Below, piece after piece: positions 43,734-52,473 of a stretch of 64,000 nucleotides of DNA (within the stretch, counting starts at the first letter, position 1; the number at the start of each line of letters is the position of its first letter). The position numbers and the translations under genes are program-made. Below the pieces are notes generated by a model that searched no databases, was not told the DNA's origin, and saw only the letters and a list, made by a program, of their open reading frames with translations. Origin of the DNA: Bacteroidota bacterium (GTDB taxonomy: Bacteria > Bacteroidota > Bacteroidia > Chitinophagales > BACL12). The stretch lies in assembly GCA_016706865.1 (NCBI GenBank), contig JADJIS010000003.1, positions 2,232,001 through 2,296,000 on the forward strand, read 5' to 3'.

Positions 43734-45569
43734 ATGAAAAAAATATTATTTATTGCGGCATTATCCCTTAGCACAATAGCCATAAATGCTCAGGTAACGG
43801 AAGACTGGGTTTCGCAGGACGATTATTATGGTAAAGACGGCATCATGGTAGTAGTTGATGAGGCAGATAATGCCTTCACTCTTAGCGACATCTTTTATGG
43901 TGATATTTACCTTACGAAAAGAAGTCCGGACGGAACCATTCTATGGGCTGTAACCTACGACAATACAACACCATCTCAATGGGAAGTGGCAAGTTGTGTT
44001 GCCATCGATATTAATGGAGATGCCATTGTAACGGGATATACAAATACCGGATTTGGATCAGATTGGTTTCCGGTTCAAGCAGTTACTATGAAATTTAATG
44101 GTGAAGATGGTGCATTGATTTGGAGAGAAACATACAGCACCGGAGTTGCATACCGTGGACGCAAAGTATTAACGGACGCATCCGGAAATATTTATGTTGG
44201 TGGTGATGTAAATGCATGGATGATCTACCACGGAGAAGTGGGTAATATGATGGTAAAAAAATATGACACCAATGGAAATGAAATTTGGACAATTATTGCA
44301 GACAATCTTGGAAATCCAATGCCGGGAACACTTAATAATTTAGAATTTGACGCAGCAGGAAATATTGTTATAGCATCTTATGGTTCAACCATGGCTAAAA
44401 TATCGCCTGCCGGAACCATATTATGGTATTTAAGCGGCATTGAAAATGGAATTATTGATATTGATCTGGATCCGTCAGGAAATATATTTGTTTTATCACA
44501 TGGTTCCTTTGGCGTGATTCCGTTTATTTCAAGCGATTTCACAGTAAAAAAATATAATAATTCCGGATCATTATTATGGTCGCAACATTACGATTTTGGC
44601 AATGAAGAATTTGGTCGTCAAATTGAAAGCGATAATTCCGGTGGTGCATATATAATAGGATATGGTGGACTTTATTTCGACTGGATAACATTTAAAATAA
44701 ATAGTACCGGAATTCTACAATGGTCGCAGGAATATGATGAGCACACAGGTAATGATGAAATACCAATGAAGATGGTAAAAGATAATGATGATAATATTTA
44801 TGTAACAGGACAAGGTGGACCATGGCCGGGATATTTCTGGACTAGTTTAACTCAAATGGTTACTATTAAATATACACCTGATGGAGTTGCGGAATGGACA
44901 GCCTTACATGATTATTATACCAATGTAGGGACAGCAATTTGTCTTGCCTCTGATAATTCTATTTATGCTGTTGCTCAAATGTATGCAACTACAATACATT
45001 ATACTCAGGCGCTTCCAACCCTTTGCGAAACTCCTGTAGGATTATTCACCAATAATATTACAACAACAAAAGCGAGACTTAATTGGACAGTTGATCCTGA
45101 TGCATTTCAATACGAAGTATGGTATAAAAAAACAACGGCAGCGGCTTGGAAGAAAAAATTTGTTCCCGGTATAACCAATAAATTAAATCTTAAAAATTTA
45201 CAGTGCAATAAAAATTATGAATGGCAGATCAGAACAATTTGTGATACAGTTGGTGTTGATGTGGTATCTGATTTTTCTGCACTACAAAATTTCACAACTC
45301 TGGTTTGCAGAGAGATGGAAACTGTAATGGAGGAAAATATTTCATTCTTCCCGAATCCGGCAACAGATGTTTTAAATATAAATATTGTAGATATTACAGT
45401 TAATAATATTACAATTCTTGATCTATCAGGAAAAGTATTGATTGTTATTGAAAATATAAATACTGGTACAAAAACTATCGATGTTAGTGCATTAACTTCC
45501 GGAATGTATATAATACGCTTCGAGACTGACGAAAACATCATTAATGAGAGATTTATTATATCAAAATAA
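43734..45569 (+). CDS. Secreted SBBP-repeat/FN3 protein with T9SS sorting domain, paralogue 1
   Basis: 611 residues. The signal peptide MKKILFIAALSLSTIAINAQ fixes the start at 43734. The body (about 25-420) consists of beta-propeller-like SBBP repeats with recurring DANGN-type turns (TDASGNIYVGGD, DPSGNIFVLSHG). A fibronectin type III domain follows (about 430-525, PVGLFTNNITTTKARLNW to FTTLVCRE), then a type A sorting domain (FFPNPATDVLNINI, LTSGMYIIRF). Surface exposure is expected. The next gene, 11 bp downstream, is a paralogue; together they look like a tandem duplication. Confidence 0.85.
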   Translation: MKKILFIAALSLSTIAINAQVTEDWVSQDDYYGKDGIMVVVDEADNAFTLSDIFYGDIYLTKRSPDGTILWAVTYDNTTPSQWEVASCVAIDINGDAIVTGYTNTGFGSDWFPVQAVTMKFNGEDGALIWRETYSTGVAYRGRKVLTDASGNIYVGGDVNAWMIYHGEVGNMMVKKYDTNGNEIWTIIADNLGNPMPGTLNNLEFDAAGNIVIASYGSTMAKISPAGTILWYLSGIENGIIDIDLDPSGNIFVLSHGSFGVIPFISSDFTVKKYNNSGSLLWSQHYDFGNEEFGRQIESDNSGGAYIIGYGGLYFDWITFKINSTGILQWSQEYDEHTGNDEIPMKMVKDNDDNIYVTGQGGPWPGYFWTSLTQMVTIKYTPDGVAEWTALHDYYTNVGTAICLASDNSIYAVAQMYATTIHYTQALPTLCETPVGLFTNNITTTKARLNWTVDPDAFQYEVWYKKTTAAAWKKKFVPGITNKLNLKNLQCNKNYEWQIRTICDTVGVDVVSDFSALQNFTTLVCREMETVMEENISFFPNPATDVLNINIVDITVNNITILDLSGKVLIVIENINTGTKTIDVSALTSGMYIIRFETDENIINERFIISK

Positions 45570-45580
45570 AAATTACAATT

Positions 45581-47341
45581 ATGAAAACCTTTCTTTTATT
45601 TCTATTTTTTATACCGATCATCGGCACAACGCAAGTAACACTTGATTGGTTGGAATTTACAGGAGGTGTTGCTATCGCCACAGACGCCACCGATAATGTA
45701 TATACTGTAAACTGGGATTATAATCCCGCAGGCGATATTTCACTTACTAAACTTGATGCAGATGGAAATTTTCAATGGGTAACTTCCTTCGATAATACTG
45801 ACATCACGAGACATGAAGTTGCAACCTGGGTGGAAACAGATAATGATAACAATATTATTGTTACAGGAACAATTCGTTCAGGATTTGCTTCACCTGTAAA
45901 TGCAGCAAGTGTGATCATGAAGTTTAATCCATCCGGAGTATTATTGTGGCGTGTTGTTTACGAATCTGCCTTTGAAGGTTCCTATACAAAAAAATGCCTT
46001 ATTGATGCGGATAATAATATTTATGTTCTGGGATTAGGCAACAACGGTGCAGGTTTGGTAACCAAGGTTAAAAAATTTGCACCCGATGGATCTACAGTAT
46101 GGAATTATTTTAATGTAGCGGGAATTGGTGCACCTCAAAATTTTAAATTCACACCCGACAATAAATTATTAATTTCAGCAAGAGGAATAATTGGCAGCGT
46201 AAACGGATATGCCAAAATAGATCTTGATGGAAATGAATTATGGAGTTTTGCCGGAGTGTTGAGTCTAACTGTTGGTGATGCAGCAGGAGACGCATTCGGT
46301 AATACTTATATAATAAATGGTGAATATGTAGTTGTTGATGCAGGAAGTGTCATCACAAAATTATCACCTGCGGGAACGGTTGTATGGGATGAAATAAACG
46401 GTATAGCCGGAACAAAAGTGGAAGTTGGAAATGACAACAACCCGATAGTTGCCGGATTTCCAAATGGTGGATCACCGGGTGTTGCCATGATCAAATACGA
46501 CCAACTTGGAAATATAATTTGGGAAAATTTAGACGCCGACGGTGCCGGATTTAATTTGCTGCTGCACGCAATAATGAAATTGGATCCTGCAAATAATGCA
46601 TATTTTGCAGCGGGAACATTATTTGAAATGGCAGTTTGTAAAGTAAATGCCGATGGAAGCAGCGATTGGGTTGCACATTGTTCAGGTGGTTATGCAAACG
46701 GTTTTGTTTTTGGAAATGATTATAGTATTTATGTTGTTGGCGGAATAACAACAGCGCACTTCACTCAAGATCCAATAGTTACCTGCGATACTCCTATTGG
46801 TCTGTTTACAAATAATATTACAACAACAAAAGCAAGATTAAACTGGACCATAGTTCCAGGTGCATTTCAATACGAAGTGTGGTACAAAAAATCTACCGCA
46901 GCAGTTTGGAAGAAAAAATTTGTACCCGGCATCAATAACAAATTAAATCTAAAAAATCTGCAGTGCAATAAAAATTATGTGTGGCAGATAAGAACAATTT
47001 GTGATACTGTTGGAGTTGATCTTGTATCAGCATTCTCTGCAGTTCAGAATTTCACAACTGCAGTATGCAGAGAGGAAATAGCTGAACTTACAAATGCGGA
47101 AATGTTGCTTTATCCAAACCCTGCCACAAATACGTCAACAATTATTTTACCTGAATCAGGGAAGTATACTTGTAATATCTTAAATATGACAGGAGAAATT
47201 GTGTATAATGAACAATTCGATATCATTTTAAAAGGAGAATCAATAAATTTAAATCTGCAAAATTTATCTGCGGGAATTTATTTGGTGAGAGTTTACAATG
47301 ATATGATCCAATATACCGATCAACTTGTGATTCAAAAATAA
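45581..47341 (+). CDS. Secreted SBBP-repeat/FN3 protein with T9SS sorting domain, paralogue 2
   Basis: 586 residues with the same plan as the preceding gene: signal peptide (MKTFLLFLFFIPIIGTTQ), SBBP-like propeller, FN3 domain and a type A sorting tail (LLYPNPATNTSTIIL, NLSAGIYLVRVYN). The FN3 domain (for example ITTTKARLNWT, AFQYEVWYKK, KKKFVPG, LKNLQCNKNY) is close to identical between the paralogues, while the propeller and tail have diverged. That suggests gene conversion or selection on the FN3. The two genes are in one transcription unit ended by the terminator at 47362. Confidence 0.85.
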   Translation: MKTFLLFLFFIPIIGTTQVTLDWLEFTGGVAIATDATDNVYTVNWDYNPAGDISLTKLDADGNFQWVTSFDNTDITRHEVATWVETDNDNNIIVTGTIRSGFASPVNAASVIMKFNPSGVLLWRVVYESAFEGSYTKKCLIDADNNIYVLGLGNNGAGLVTKVKKFAPDGSTVWNYFNVAGIGAPQNFKFTPDNKLLISARGIIGSVNGYAKIDLDGNELWSFAGVLSLTVGDAAGDAFGNTYIINGEYVVVDAGSVITKLSPAGTVVWDEINGIAGTKVEVGNDNNPIVAGFPNGGSPGVAMIKYDQLGNIIWENLDADGAGFNLLLHAIMKLDPANNAYFAAGTLFEMAVCKVNADGSSDWVAHCSGGYANGFVFGNDYSIYVVGGITTAHFTQDPIVTCDTPIGLFTNNITTTKARLNWTIVPGAFQYEVWYKKSTAAVWKKKFVPGINNKLNLKNLQCNKNYVWQIRTICDTVGVDLVSAFSAVQNFTTAVCREEIAELTNAEMLLYPNPATNTSTIILPESGKYTCNILNMTGEIVYNEQFDIILKGESINLNLQNLSAGIYLVRVYNDMIQYTDQLVIQK

Positions 47342-47361
47342 ATTGAGATCAAACTAAATAT

Positions 47362-47400
47362 AAAAGGTGGAAGCGATTAAATATCCTTCCACCTTTTTTT
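47362..47400. terminator. Bidirectional intrinsic terminator
   Basis: AAAAGGTGGAAG and CTTCCACCTTTT pair perfectly (12 bp) around a loop of 12 bases, followed by more T on the plus strand. It closes the paralogue operon and, read backwards, could also serve the SUI1 operon. Confidence 0.8.
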
Positions 47401-47413
47401 ATAAATCTTTTAC

Positions 47414-47454
47414 CCCTCGACCTCACAGGTTTCCCAAACCTGTGAGGTCGAGGG
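47414..47454. repeat. Perfect 19 bp palindrome with a three-base loop
   Basis: CCCTCGACCTCACAGGTTT and its exact complement enclose CCC. It stands between the two convergent operons beside the terminator, and has no T-run, so it is probably a palindromic repeat element and not a terminator. Confidence 0.75.
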
Positions 47455-47488
47455 TATTCATTCTTTCATTCCTTAATTCTTTCATTAA

Positions 47489-47830
47489 TTACCCACCTGC
47501 TAACTTATATTTATATCCAAGTTTAGTTAATATCTCACCCAATTTTTTACGTTGATCGCCTTGAATAATTATTTCACCATCTTTAACGGAGCCACCTGTG
47601 CCGCATTTTGTTTTTAATTCCTTTCCGAGTTTTTCGAGGTCTTCATCGGATCCTATAAAATTTTTAATTACACAGACAGTTTTACCTCCCCGGTGATTTT
47701 TTTCCAACCACACCCTTAGATCTTGTTGTTGAGGCGGAAGTGTATTTTGTTTTTCTTTATCTTTTTCAAATTTAAAATCCGGATCTGTAGAAAAAACAAA
47801 ACCGAACTTATCGTTGTTCTTTTTTGCCAT
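47489..47830 (-). CDS. SUI1/eIF1-like translation factor (YciH type)
   Basis: 113 residues. A charged N-terminal extension (1-45) precedes an eIF1/SUI1 fold: RVWLEKNHRGGKTVCVIKNF, seen as HRGGKTVCVIKNF (about 47-59), ELKTKCGTGGSVKDGEI (about 75-91) and the GDQRKKLGEIL helix. Bacterial homologues are thought to influence initiation-codon choice. It is the third gene of an operon with the lipid kinase (8 bp gap) and LTA-synthase-like gene. Confidence 0.92.
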   Translation of the reverse strand: MAKKNNDKFGFVFSTDPDFKFEKDKEKQNTLPPQQQDLRVWLEKNHRGGKTVCVIKNFIGSDEDLEKLGKELKTKCGTGGSVKDGEIIIQGDQRKKLGEILTKLGYKYKLAGG

Positions 47831-47838
47831 TCGAATAA

Positions 47839-48723
47839 TTATTTTTTTGAATTTACCAATACATTTAATCCCTCCGGAATAATACTTACCTTAAACGATT
47901 TATCTTTTGGCACTGTTTCACCGTCTATTTGTAAATAAATATAATTTGGAGATTCAATTAATACTTCCTTTGTTTTGAAGGTAGTAAAATGTTTACTTTT
48001 CAAATGAGTTCCGGTAAAAACCTGTATCACAGCAAAGGGTACTTTCCATTTTGGAATATTATCCACCAAAACAATATCCATTAAACCATCGTTCAAACTT
48101 GCGAAGGGCGCAACTTTTACATTGTATCCATATTGATTTGAATTACACAAATTCATCATAAAAGCTTTGCCTTTAAATGATCTTTCTTCTGAATTGAATG
48201 AATATTCAAAGGGTTCGAAAGAGGAAATACTTTTAATGGCGCTCCAGAAATAAGTTAAAAAACCTCTTGTTTCCTCTTTGCTGAAAACTTTTGCAACGAA
48301 TGCATCAAATCCAATTCCGATCAGGCTAAAAAAATACGCCTCATTCACTTTACAAACATCAATTTTCTTTAATTGAAACTCATTAATAATCTCCAAAGTT
48401 GATCTGATATTTATGGAATATCCGAGATGCCTTGCAAGTCCGTTTCCGGAACCACTGGGAATAATTGCCAGTGCAGTTTCACTTCCCAGTAAACCCGTTG
48501 CAACTTCATTTACGCTACCATCTCCACCTGCAACAGCAACTACGTCAAATTTATCAAGCACTGCCTGTCGCGCAATTTCTGTAGCGTGACCGCGGCTTTC
48601 TGTATAAATTACTTCGTAATTAAATTTATTATGATCGAGATATTTATTTATGAGCGGAGGGATCTTATCCTTTCTTTTTACTCCCGCAACAGGGTTAACA
48701 ATAAATAAAATATTTTTTTTCAC
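47839..48723 (-). CDS. Diacylglycerol kinase-like lipid kinase (YegS/DagK family)
   Basis: 294 residues. The nucleotide-binding motif VAVAGGDGSVNEVATGLLG (about 58-76), IPSGSGNGLARHLG (about 86-99) and a later GIGFDAFVAKVF (about 136) are typical of the DAGK catalytic fold. It phosphorylates a lipid such as diacylglycerol, feeding phospholipid synthesis; the actual lipid is not predictable. It starts with GTG at 48723, which overlaps the stop codon of the upstream gene (GTGA). Confidence 0.9.
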   Translation of the reverse strand: MKKNILFIVNPVAGVKRKDKIPPLINKYLDHNKFNYEVIYTESRGHATEIARQAVLDKFDVVAVAGGDGSVNEVATGLLGSETALAIIPSGSGNGLARHLGYSINIRSTLEIINEFQLKKIDVCKVNEAYFFSLIGIGFDAFVAKVFSKEETRGFLTYFWSAIKSISSFEPFEYSFNSEERSFKGKAFMMNLCNSNQYGYNVKVAPFASLNDGLMDIVLVDNIPKWKVPFAVIQVFTGTHLKSKHFTTFKTKEVLIESPNYIYLQIDGETVPKDKSFKVSIIPEGLNVLVNSKK

Positions 48724-50648
48724 TCCGGCATCAATTTATTCCTAACCATCGCTTCGTGGTGGGTTTGAATAATTGCTTTTAATTTTTCTTCCATTGTTGC
48801 AGTGATATTCGGATATTCAAATATCAGATTATCATTTAACGAACTATCCATTTTATACTGATATAATCCAATTGATTTTGACCCATCAAATTGTAAGGCG
48901 AAATCATCCGTTATTATCATATAATCAGAAGAGTGATAATTATACACAAAACGCGCTTCTGTAGTATCGAAAACAGATTTTCCGTATGCCATGAATTTAC
49001 CCGTATAACCGATATAATCTAAAACTGTTGCAGGTATATCGGTTTGTTGCGTAACCTTGTCGTTAACTCCTTGAAATTGTCCGTTTGGTTTATAAATCAA
49101 CATCCATGTTGAATGCGATCCAACTTGTTCCTGATAAAATTCATGTTCAGGAAGTGGTGGTCCGGGATGATCTGCAGTTAAAATAAATAAGGTATTATTA
49201 TACCAGGGTTGTTTTTTTGCTTCTGCGAAAAATTGTTTAAGAGCATAATCTGCATATCCAACAACTTCCAACATAGGTATAACACCTTTCTTAAATTGGC
49301 CTTTATGTTGTGGTGGTACTGTGAAAGGATGATGGGATGAAATGGTAAATATCTGGCTGTAAAATGGTGGTTTCAAAGTACTCATTTCGTTAGCGGTCCA
49401 CTTCAAAAAAGGTTCATCAAAAATCCCCCAATTACCATCAAAATCGGCATCATTACCATATTCATTTCTACCATAATAATGTTCAATACCGGCTTGCGCC
49501 ATTAATCGGTCAAATTGCATGGAACCATTGTTTGCCCCATGAAAAAAAGCAGATGAATAACCGACTCCTTTTAAAATAGTACCTATTCCTTCAATCTGAT
49601 TATTTTGATAAACTGAAGAAACAAATGGTTCTTCCATTAATACCGGAATTCCGCTTGTAATTGCAACTATTCCCTGGTTGGATGATTTTCCGTTGGAAAA
49701 CGCATTGGTAAAACATAAACCTTGTGTTAATAAACTATCAAGAAATGGAGTGTATCCGTTTCCACCATTAAAATATCCAATGTATTCTTTGGAAAAACTT
49801 TCGAGAACAATTACACAAACATTTTCAGGTTGATCCGGCTTTTGTATGGAATCAGGCCATTGATAAAAATTTGCATTCTCGTGAAAAGGTGAAAATTTTC
49901 TTTTAAGTTCTTCTTCCTCAAAATACTTTGGCTCTTGTAATTGTCTATGACCGAAAGCATAAATTACGGAAAAAGGTGTATTAATAATGAGAGACGTTAA
50001 ACGACTATCCGTTACATATAAAGAGGCGGAGTTCGGTGATAATGGTTTAGCCTGAATGCCACCACGTGCTCCAATTACAGAAAAAACCAAGATCACCAAC
50101 ATAAATACAAGTTGATAGGGATAATGAATTAATCTTGGCAGTGTAAATTTTAATTTTTTAGCGCGGTGCAGATCGGTTTTGCGATATAAATATTCAATTG
50201 CAGCCACTAATAAAAATGCGATCACAAATACTATCCAATAATCCTGAATTACCTGAGGTAAAATATTAGTATCACTGGTTAATCCAAGTTCATGTGTGGA
50301 TGTTCGTTTTAAACCATATCTGTAATATATAAAGTCGCAGGCTTCCAACATCAATGCTATCCCATTAAATACATAAAACAAAATTCTGAGAATTCGCTGA
50401 TACCAATTTTTGTCAAACCAAGGGCTAGGCAAAATATGCATCAGAATAAAAATAAAATTCACATAAATAATGGAGGAAATATCGAACCGCATACCATGAA
50501 ACATGATCTGCAGAAAATCACCCGGCGGAATATGCGGGAAAAGATCTTTATTAAAGATAAAAAACAGTACACGGCAAACCGAATAGAGCAGTAACAGGAT
50601 GCCAAGCCTTTTTAACAAAACCTGTATATGAAAAAGTTGCTCCCTCAA
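48720..50648 (-). CDS. LTA-synthase-like sulfatase-fold phosphotransferase
   Basis: 642 residues. Five transmembrane helices in the first 200 residues are followed by a periplasmic alkaline-phosphatase-superfamily domain (about 250-600). Motifs: VIVLESFSKEYIGYFN with the metal Glu, SNGKSSNQGIVAITSG around the nucleophile, and TADHPGPPLPEHEF with Asp-His. In Gram-negatives such enzymes transfer phosphoglycerol or phosphoethanolamine to surface glycans or lipids. The start is TTG at 50648, the first possible codon after an in-frame stop, and is uncertain. It overlaps the lipid kinase gene. Confidence 0.87.
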   Translation of the reverse strand: MREQLFHIQVLLKRLGILLLLYSVCRVLFFIFNKDLFPHIPPGDFLQIMFHGMRFDISSIIYVNFIFILMHILPSPWFDKNWYQRILRILFYVFNGIALMLEACDFIYYRYGLKRTSTHELGLTSDTNILPQVIQDYWIVFVIAFLLVAAIEYLYRKTDLHRAKKLKFTLPRLIHYPYQLVFMLVILVFSVIGARGGIQAKPLSPNSASLYVTDSRLTSLIINTPFSVIYAFGHRQLQEPKYFEEEELKRKFSPFHENANFYQWPDSIQKPDQPENVCVIVLESFSKEYIGYFNGGNGYTPFLDSLLTQGLCFTNAFSNGKSSNQGIVAITSGIPVLMEEPFVSSVYQNNQIEGIGTILKGVGYSSAFFHGANNGSMQFDRLMAQAGIEHYYGRNEYGNDADFDGNWGIFDEPFLKWTANEMSTLKPPFYSQIFTISSHHPFTVPPQHKGQFKKGVIPMLEVVGYADYALKQFFAEAKKQPWYNNTLFILTADHPGPPLPEHEFYQEQVGSHSTWMLIYKPNGQFQGVNDKVTQQTDIPATVLDYIGYTGKFMAYGKSVFDTTEARFVYNYHSSDYMIITDDFALQFDGSKSIGLYQYKMDSSLNDNLIFEYPNITATMEEKLKAIIQTHHEAMVRNKLMPE

Positions 50649-50753
50649 AGTTTAAAGAATTTATACAAAGGTAATAAATAATTGAGGCGTTAGATGAAAA
50701 TAACGGTAATTCGAACCTCCATAACAACTATTAACAGTAGTTTCCAGGATATT

Positions 50754-51608
50754 TTAGTCCATAACTGCCTTAAAACTAAGGTCAAGACTGTTCACCGAAT
50801 GTGTAAGTTCACCTATGGAAATAAAATCAACTCCGGTTTCAGCATAATTGAGCACTGTATCTATGTTGATGCCCCCGGAGGCTTCCGTTTCAAATTGCCC
50901 GGAAATTGCTTCTACGGCTTCCTTCATATTGTTAACAGCAAAATTATCCAGCATAATACGATCCACTCCACCGGTTCTAAGCACCTGCCAAACCTCTTCT
51001 ATATTGCGGGTTTCCACTTCTATTTTTAGTTCAAGTTCATTGTCCTGAAGATATTGTCGAACTTTAGTGATAGCATTCTCAATACCTCCACAAAAATCAA
51101 TATGGTTATCCTTGATCATGATCATATCGTATAAACCCATACGATGATTATGTCCCCCACCAATTCTTACCGCCCATTTCTCAAAGTTCCGCAAGCCCGG
51201 GGTAGTTTTTCTGGTATCCAGGATCTTGGCATTGGTATGTCGCTTTTGCACAAAAGTGTTGGTCTTTGTTGCAATACCACTCATTCGTTGCATAAAATTG
51301 AGCATGGTGCGCTCGGCAACTAAAAGAGCCTGTACTCTACCAAAAACAGTAAAAGCAATATCTCCCGGTTCCACCTTGGCACCGTCGGGAATAACAATGT
51401 CAACCTCGAGTTCGGGGTTGACATGTTTTAAAATCTGTTCTGCTAATTCGACACCTGCAATTATTCCTGGTTGTTTTACCAAAAGTTTCGCAGTACCTGT
51501 GGCTTCATGATCAATGGTGGCCAATGTGGTATGGTCACCTTCTTGTATGTCTTCTATCAGGGCCTCGTCAATAATATCGAGCATATCCCATATCTCAACA
51601 CTACTCAT
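50754..51608 (-). CDS. nadC: Nicotinate-nucleotide pyrophosphorylase, carboxylating
   Basis: 284 residues; converts quinolinate and PRPP to nicotinate mononucleotide in de novo NAD synthesis. Seen are ALIEDIQEGDHTT, LNFMQRMSGIAT, DTRKTTPGLRNFEKWAVRIGGG (seen as LDTRKTTPGLR and RIGGGHNHRMGLYD), IKDNHI and IEVETRN. No other NAD-synthesis gene is adjacent. It overlaps the DUF4783 gene by 8 bases. Confidence 0.95.
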   Translation of the reverse strand: MSSVEIWDMLDIIDEALIEDIQEGDHTTLATIDHEATGTAKLLVKQPGIIAGVELAEQILKHVNPELEVDIVIPDGAKVEPGDIAFTVFGRVQALLVAERTMLNFMQRMSGIATKTNTFVQKRHTNAKILDTRKTTPGLRNFEKWAVRIGGGHNHRMGLYDMIMIKDNHIDFCGGIENAITKVRQYLQDNELELKIEVETRNIEEVWQVLRTGGVDRIMLDNFAVNNMKEAVEAISGQFETEASGGINIDTVLNYAETGVDFISIGELTHSVNSLDLSFKAVMD

Positions 51609-52002
51609 TTTCGAAACTTAATTCCTGGATCACGAATTTATCACCCACTTTTTTCAGGTAAACATAAGTCCTGAATTTACCCTTATCTGTTCCCAGTGAG
51701 CCAATGGCATAATGGGCATTATTACCACCTGATGGTCCATCGTGAATAAATTTGAATGTTTTAGGTGGATTTTTAGCAAAAAAGTCTTTTACGATCGCTT
51801 CTGCCTGGCTTTTACTGTATGCACCTTCTTTATTGGCGATCTTAACTTCAACAGTATTGTCGAAATATTCAGCTAAGGCTTTTGAATTTCCGGCTTTAAT
51901 AGCGGCAGAAATATTATCCAGATCGCCTGTTGCTGTTGCAAATATCATAAGTGGCAATGCCAACAGAAGAATAGATGCTTTTTTAAATTTAAATTTTATC
52001 AT
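51601..52002 (-). CDS. DUF4783 secreted protein
   Basis: 133 residues. The signal peptide (1-24) ends around FATA. The rest is a nuclear-transport-factor-2-like alpha/beta domain: a helix pair SAAIKAGNSKALAEYFDNTVE, seen as IKAGNSKALAEYFD, then AIVKDFFAKNPP and several strands, as in DUF4783. The family is Bacteroidota-restricted as far as I know. Its role is unknown. The end overlaps nadC, so they share a transcript. Confidence 0.85.
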   Translation of the reverse strand: MIKFKFKKASILLLALPLMIFATATGDLDNISAAIKAGNSKALAEYFDNTVEVKIANKEGAYSKSQAEAIVKDFFAKNPPKTFKFIHDGPSGGNNAHYAIGSLGTDKGKFRTYVYLKKVGDKFVIQELSFENE

Positions 52003-52077
52003 GGCTGTATTGTTTGGTCAATGCACTGAATTTGCTAAAACCATACCAAAATTAAGAAAAGTTTAACAATCCGGCGG

Positions 52078-52473
52078 GGGACATAGGATAAAGGACATAG
52101 GACATAGGACTGGACGTAGGACAAGGGAGAGGGAAATAGGAAGTAGGAAATAGGAAGTAGGAAATAGGACAAAGGACATAGGACTTGAAATAGGACAAGG
52201 GAAAAGGACATAGGACAACAAAATTTCGTAAGAAATTTAAACTCCTCTCTCCTTTCTCCTCTCTCCTTTTTTGACCTTGGCAAAAAAAGGGTGGAAAAAA
52301 GAGGGAGAACCCGCCAGTGGACGAACAGGCGCTGATGACGATGATTTGGGAGAAAAAAAAATAAAAAATATTGGATGAAATTGAATTTATTAATAAAATT
52401 GAAGTGAAATTTTCATTTATGTCCTGTGTCCTGCATCCTGTGTCCTTTGTCCAATCCCCTTATCTTTGCAGTA
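52078..52473. repeat. GGACATA / TAGGAAA degenerate repeats and gene-free stretch
   Basis: Bases 52078-52220 are almost wholly GGACATA, GGACAAGG and AATAGGAAGTAGG units. A CT-rich tract (CTCCTCTCTCC type) lies at 52240-52275. The complement form TCCTGTGTCCTGCATCC appears at 52420-52450, close to the gpmI promoter. No gene is present. Confidence 0.65.
52461..52468 (+). promoter_or_regulatory. -7 promoter box of gpmI
   Basis: TATCTTTG (then CA) matches TAnnTTTG and is only 5 bp before the start codon, so the transcript would be leaderless or nearly so. Confidence 0.55.
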
